From: Ailanthus altissimus
Lineage: Eukaryota; Streptophyta; Magnoliopsida; Sapindales; Simaroubaceae
Assembly (NCBI GenBank): GCA_946807835.1
Contig: OX327699.1
Coordinates: forward strand, 7,185,001 to 7,249,000
Direction: 5' to 3'
DNA: 64,000 nucleotides
Shown here in pieces: positions 59,320-64,000 of this stretch; position 1 is the stretch's first letter; the number at the start of each line of letters is the position of its first letter. The notes beneath the pieces are model-generated. The model saw nothing but the letters and a program-made list of their open reading frames with translations. It did no database searches and was not told the DNA's origin. Made by a program: the position numbers and the translations under genes.

Positions 59320-62300
59320 TCACTCCTTTTTCCCTTAGAAATGGATGTTAAAGAGTGGCAATAGTAAGGTTATTTATTAGTAGTTTACTTACAAGAGTTT
59401 CTTTCTTAACATACATGAGCAGTGGATCTTTAAAAAAAAATTATTGACTTGTTACTTGTTTTGTTTGCTTTATTAAATGATTTTTTTATTATCTCAAGTA
59501 CAAATGTGGAAGTCATTCAGGCATTGAGTGAATGTGAGAATTTGGAGTGATCTTGTGCATCTTCCTTCATAGATTCTAATCCTCTGTCTTTCTTGGTATA
59601 AATATGAGACCTAAATAACTACTATTTCCGTCTTTATAGTGACTAACATGGTATATATTGGATAAGTGAAGACTAAGTTAGTATATATTTATAAAATCAA
59701 TGACCAAAATGATATTGTTTCTTAAACATATATGACTCGATAAGCATGCAAACTTAGAAATTTGAAGAAGTTTATACAAATATAATAAACTGTAGATGGG
59801 GAGAGTCTCAAGCAATTAATTTCAGATCTTTTTATCAACAAGTGTATATATATATATTCTCAATTTTAGAATTTTTTGCCCACTAATTAAATTAAAAAAA
59901 GGAATCAAGCCTTTCTTTTATGTTGAAAAAAATGAAGGGTGCTTTCTCAATTCATGATAATAAGATGGTTTTTATAGTACACTTATAGATTTATACAATC
60001 ATTTAGTTCGTAAGAAATGTGAAAAGAAGAAAAGAAAAAAAATTAAATTATAAATTAATAATCTTGTTATATACATGACTTATCATTGTTATAGGTATTT
60101 CATTTTTTTTTAAAGCATAAATATTAATTATATTAAAAAAATAATTTCACAGTACGAATCTATTAAAGAAGCAAATAAAATTTCACATTGATAAGAAATA
60201 GGAAAGATCATATGTATATAAAAAATAAACTATATCTCTATTAGTATGAGGCTTTTTGGGTAGAGTTCAAGAATAAAATTATGAGAGCTTAGACCTAAAA
60301 TGAACAATATCATATTAATGTAAAGATATATGTAGTACGTTGAGCTCATATTGACAATAAATAATTAGAAAAATTAAATATACCTATGTTATAGGAAGAT
60401 AGATTTTTTTATAAAAAAATATCAACAATCTCCCCTAACAAATAACAAATTAAACTTTATCAGAAATAACTTCACTCAAGGATGGGCTGAGGGGGTGGCT
60501 CGGCTAGGCTCTTCAGAAAAAAAAAAGTAAAACTAAAAAATAATTAATTGCGTATTTATTTAGTCATTTTGACTTTCAAGCTTCCGAAATTAGTATTTCT
60601 GCTCAAAATGTTTTCTATTTTTTAAGTTAGTATATTTATAAATTAAAATTAATTTGTATCATAATAATTGATTATATTTGTTTTTTTGTTTTGGACTCAA
60701 CACTAAAATAAGCTTATTAGAACTCTTTCACAAAATTTAATAATAAGTTAAATTAATTTTATTGGAATTATTTTGTTATATTGATTAATTAAATCTACTT
60801 GAATTATTATGATGTAGTTTATTTGTAATAAAAAATAAATCAAAGAATTACTTCTTACTCTAATAGATTAATTTGTCTTTGTCGATGCTTCCAATTTTTA
60901 GATTAACTATTATATGCTTGTAATAAAAAAATTATGCATTTCTTGCAAATTGCATAATTATTTATATTAAAAGATAACTTATCTTAGATTATTAATTTAG
61001 ATCCCATAATAGATGAATTTTATGCTTTGAAACATCGTTAAGCATAATATAAATAACATATCACTACTCTATTTTTTATAGGTAAGATTTATCAATTCTT
61101 TGGGTGTATTACCCTTTTTCTTATGAATAATATTTTTTCGTACTATTAAGATATGAGAAATGACAATCAATAAGAAAATTTATCCCTGCCCAAAAAAATA
61201 ATTCTAATTACTTTTGGATCACTTTTTTTTTTGTTTTTTTTTTACTTTTTTTTTTTTAAAGTAAGAGATATGCCGAAGCATAAATGATTTTTATTTCCTT
61301 ACCTCCTCTAAGGCTGAACTTGATTGATAATATGGCACAAAACTTAACAATCAACTGACCACGCTCTTGGGAACTTACTTTTAAATCACTTTATTACTCT
61401 TTCAAGTCAACATTTAACCATTCTAAATAATTGTATACTAGATTTTTTTCCATCTAGATCCGATGACATAAAGTTTTAAACAAGAACAGAGAGATTATTA
61501 TTATATAAAAGAACAAAACTAAAAAAAATCAGAGATCTAATCATAATCAATATCTAGATAGTAAAAAATATATAACTAATTTAGATTTGAATCACTAAAA
61601 ACCACCAATTTAAGTAAAAATTTATTATCGAGAAAATGATAAAAGCCAATAATAAATAAATAAATGAAAGCCAATAATTTCTACTGGGAAGATCATAAAA
61701 GAAGACCTCTCCTTAGTGAAAAAGGTGAAACAAAATTATATTTTATGTTATATTCATTTGAGTTTTAATATTTAATCTATCCTACAACTAATATGTTATA
61801 AAAAAGATATCTCGTGTTATTAAAATATAGCATTTAAAATTAAATTATATTACATATTTGAGTTAACAGCTCCATGATAAAGAATTAGCTGTATATCTAC
61901 TTTCGCATAAAAAACTTTACATTCATATTACGATTTTTTTCAAAAAAAAAAAAACCATCAGCATGATTTATCTGTCTGCACATATTACTACGTCTTATTT
62001 ATTATCATATATGATAACAATTAATTAGATTGCAAAAACTTATCATTAATCTTTTACCTAATTGGTTTAAAAGTAGCAGCTAGCACAATGGTGACTGATA
62101 TTAGCACTGTTCTAACTTAATGAGTAGTGCTAATGTCACTCATTAGTCTTAAACCAATTATGTTATTGTATTTTAGGATTTTATGTATAACACAATTCTA
62201 TTTAGTATTTGATATATAACACAATTCTATTAACATTAGTAAACAAAATAAAATTTTGGTTTATTTAAAAACAACGACCGATACAATCGCAACTGACGTT

Positions 62301-64000
62301 AATATTGTTATAACTTAATTAACAAAATGTCTATAGAAATAAATATAAATTTAAATCTATATGCATCACATATTTGATCATGTTGAATATGAAAAATTAT
62401 TATAAATATAAAGAAATAAATGATGTAATTGCGGAATATAAGAAGAGGTTGTTATGTTATAGTTGGAACTTTGGTGCAATCTAATAATTTATGTGTTTTA
62501 TATAGTTTGTAACGTCTACGAGTGCATTACCACCGTGGCCAAATTATGGTGACGGGGGTACCTAACATATGTTTTTTGAGGCCATTTACAAGGATTTTGT
62601 TGGTAATAAACCACATGGTTCATGTTTGGCTACAAAAGCAAAATACGTCACTTAATGGGGAACTTTGAGACCTATTTGCTTTGCTAAAAGGTGAAGTTTT
62701 GGCTTATGTTCTTAACGTGTTCGGAATTGTTTTATTATGGGGATGGGAATTTGACACGAAAAAACGGGTATTTGCGTATATCTATCCCTAATAAAATGGG
62801 TTTAAAAGAATGACTAATGAGTTTAGGCCAACATTGCTATAAATTAAGTTATTATTATAAATATTCTTGAGATAAAGTTTAATATCAACAAAATTTATTA
62901 GTATATAAAATAAATAATAATATTTAATTATTAAAAAATATTAACAAGATTTGTGTCAGATATGAAATAATTCAATTACTCTTTTTTTAATTTTAAATGT
63001 AATATTATAAATAATTTCATAATATTATATGAGTGGCTCTACTGATATACATCAGATATTTACTGGGACACTTTATAAGAATAAAATAAAATTTTCATAG
63101 CCTGGTTAAATTGATTTCTTCAACAACAGAGATACAATGAGATTTCGAAGTGGGACTTATTTCATAAGGGATATTTACCGCTATTACGAATAGAAAAATT
63201 GACTTTCACACGAGAAATTTAATCTCACAAATAAGAAGGCTACCGCACACTGAAAGAAAAGACTTCATGCAGAAGGATTATTATCTAAAATACTGTCCAA
63301 ACAAAATTACAAAATACCCTTCTACAACACAATCAATATACTCAAACCAAACTAATTACAGTACATAACAAACAAACAAAAATTTGCAATATATAACTTC
63401 AATAGATAGTCGGCGGCAATGAAACTTATGGTTAGAACAGTAGCTGAAATAGCATCTATTGTGAAATCATCTTGCTACATGGTGACAGAAAAAGAAGAGC
63501 GATGTCAATTAGATCCAAGTAAAAGCCAGCTAAGGACACCGCGAAAACCAAAAAATGTTAGTGGTTACACAATGGCAAAAACTATGGACTATCTAGCGTT
63601 TCCTAGCAAAGGGCGCACACTAATGTATCAACCTTGTGTGATGGCTTAGCGGCATCACGGGTTCTCAATCAGAAACGTTGATGAGGTGCACACCATAGGG
63701 AGGGGTGAGAGACTGAAAACTGGAAAGAAAAAGAAAATGAAACAAAGCTGAGAGAGGAAAATATTAATAGGACCGTAAAAATCTAAACTATTTGGTAGAG
63801 GAACAAATTTCAAAGAATGTGGCTGTTGAGAGCTTTTTTATTTTAAGGTTTTGCAACTCAATTACTCTTTAAATATTAAAAAAGATGATATGACTACTTT
63901 ACTTTACATGATAAATAATATCAACTCTGACTTGATTTTTTTATTATTTTTTTAACGCATTTAAACAAAAATAAAATTTAGCTTATTCAAGATGTTTCAA
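59320..64000. other. AT-rich region without a supportable gene
   Basis: Long A/T runs (for example 61225-61256). No exon chain, RNA gene or element termini were convincing apart from a small foldback at 62059-62160. A 76-codon frame at 63419-63649 has no recognisable motif and atypical composition, and is left out as a gene. Confidence 0.4.
62059..62160. repeat. Small foldback / MITE-like hairpin
   Basis: TAATTGGTTTAA at the left pairs with TTAAACCAATTA at the right, and inner arms GTGACTGATATTAGCACT and AGTGCTAATGTCAC also pair. About 102 bp. No target duplication is seen. Confidence 0.55.

Noticed and set aside
60480..60520. GC-rich patch as a SINE or tRNA-like promoter
   Set aside because: No A box / B box pair or cloverleaf could be made out.
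63419..63649. 76-codon + strand frame near the right edge
   Set aside because: No recognisable domain, no upstream promoter or splice context. The opposite strand also gives nothing convincing.
1..64000. Endogenous plant pararetrovirus
   Set aside because: All reverse transcriptases seen are copia, gypsy or LINE by motif order and by adjoining integrase, LTR or LINE-type RNase H. No movement-protein or coat motifs seen.

Overview
The window looks like nuclear DNA of a eudicot plant. The evidence is AT-rich intergenic DNA, one host gene spread over 14 exons with ordinary plant splice sites, and nested Ty1/copia, Ty3/gypsy (Tat/Athila-like) and L1-type LINE elements. The species cannot be named from the sequence. 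No bacterial genes, CRISPR array, rRNA or tRNA gene was seen.

Layout. 1-15945 is a three-level transposon nest on the + strand. A decayed LINE ORF2 (4093-4495 and 13585-15945) is abutted by a decayed copia element (1-4092, running off the left edge) and split by a gypsy element (4496-13584). The gypsy element has lost gag, protease, RT and half of integrase. It carries an accessory Cys-motif ORF and an intronless, decayed LOG-like (cytokinin-activating phosphoribohydrolase) gene, and a solo copia LTR has inserted into its tail. 16185-16732 is a Mutator-type MITE.

17831-30723 is the one clear host gene, a sterol 3-beta-glucosyltransferase (UGT80A2-like). It has 14 coding exons, one GC-AG intron and an apparent 1-nt frameshift in exon 2. 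32044-32454 (- strand) is the last exon of a citrate-binding-protein-like gene with a nonsense codon. Next to it, in what would be its intron, sits a nearly complete copia element (32587-38232, - strand) whose 5' LTR holds a 220-bp insert that looks like plastid DNA.

38233-59310 is again transposon-derived: a decayed plant-mobile-domain gene (40245-43460) with a foldback MITE inside; a gypsy gag-protease fragment split by an inverted solo LTR with a perfect 5-bp target duplication; the 5' half of a copia element (- strand, 46826-50445); and the 3' two thirds of a Tat-like gypsy element (- strand, 51079-59310) with an extra ORF of the putative-plant-transposon-protein family. 59320-64000 is AT-rich DNA with no gene I can support.

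The most unusual features are the LOG-like gene riding in a retrotransposon and a GC-rich AGCGCT-GGGCGCT type motif array shared by otherwise unrelated copia and gypsy elements in this window. Both are readings of the sequence by eye and need database searches.
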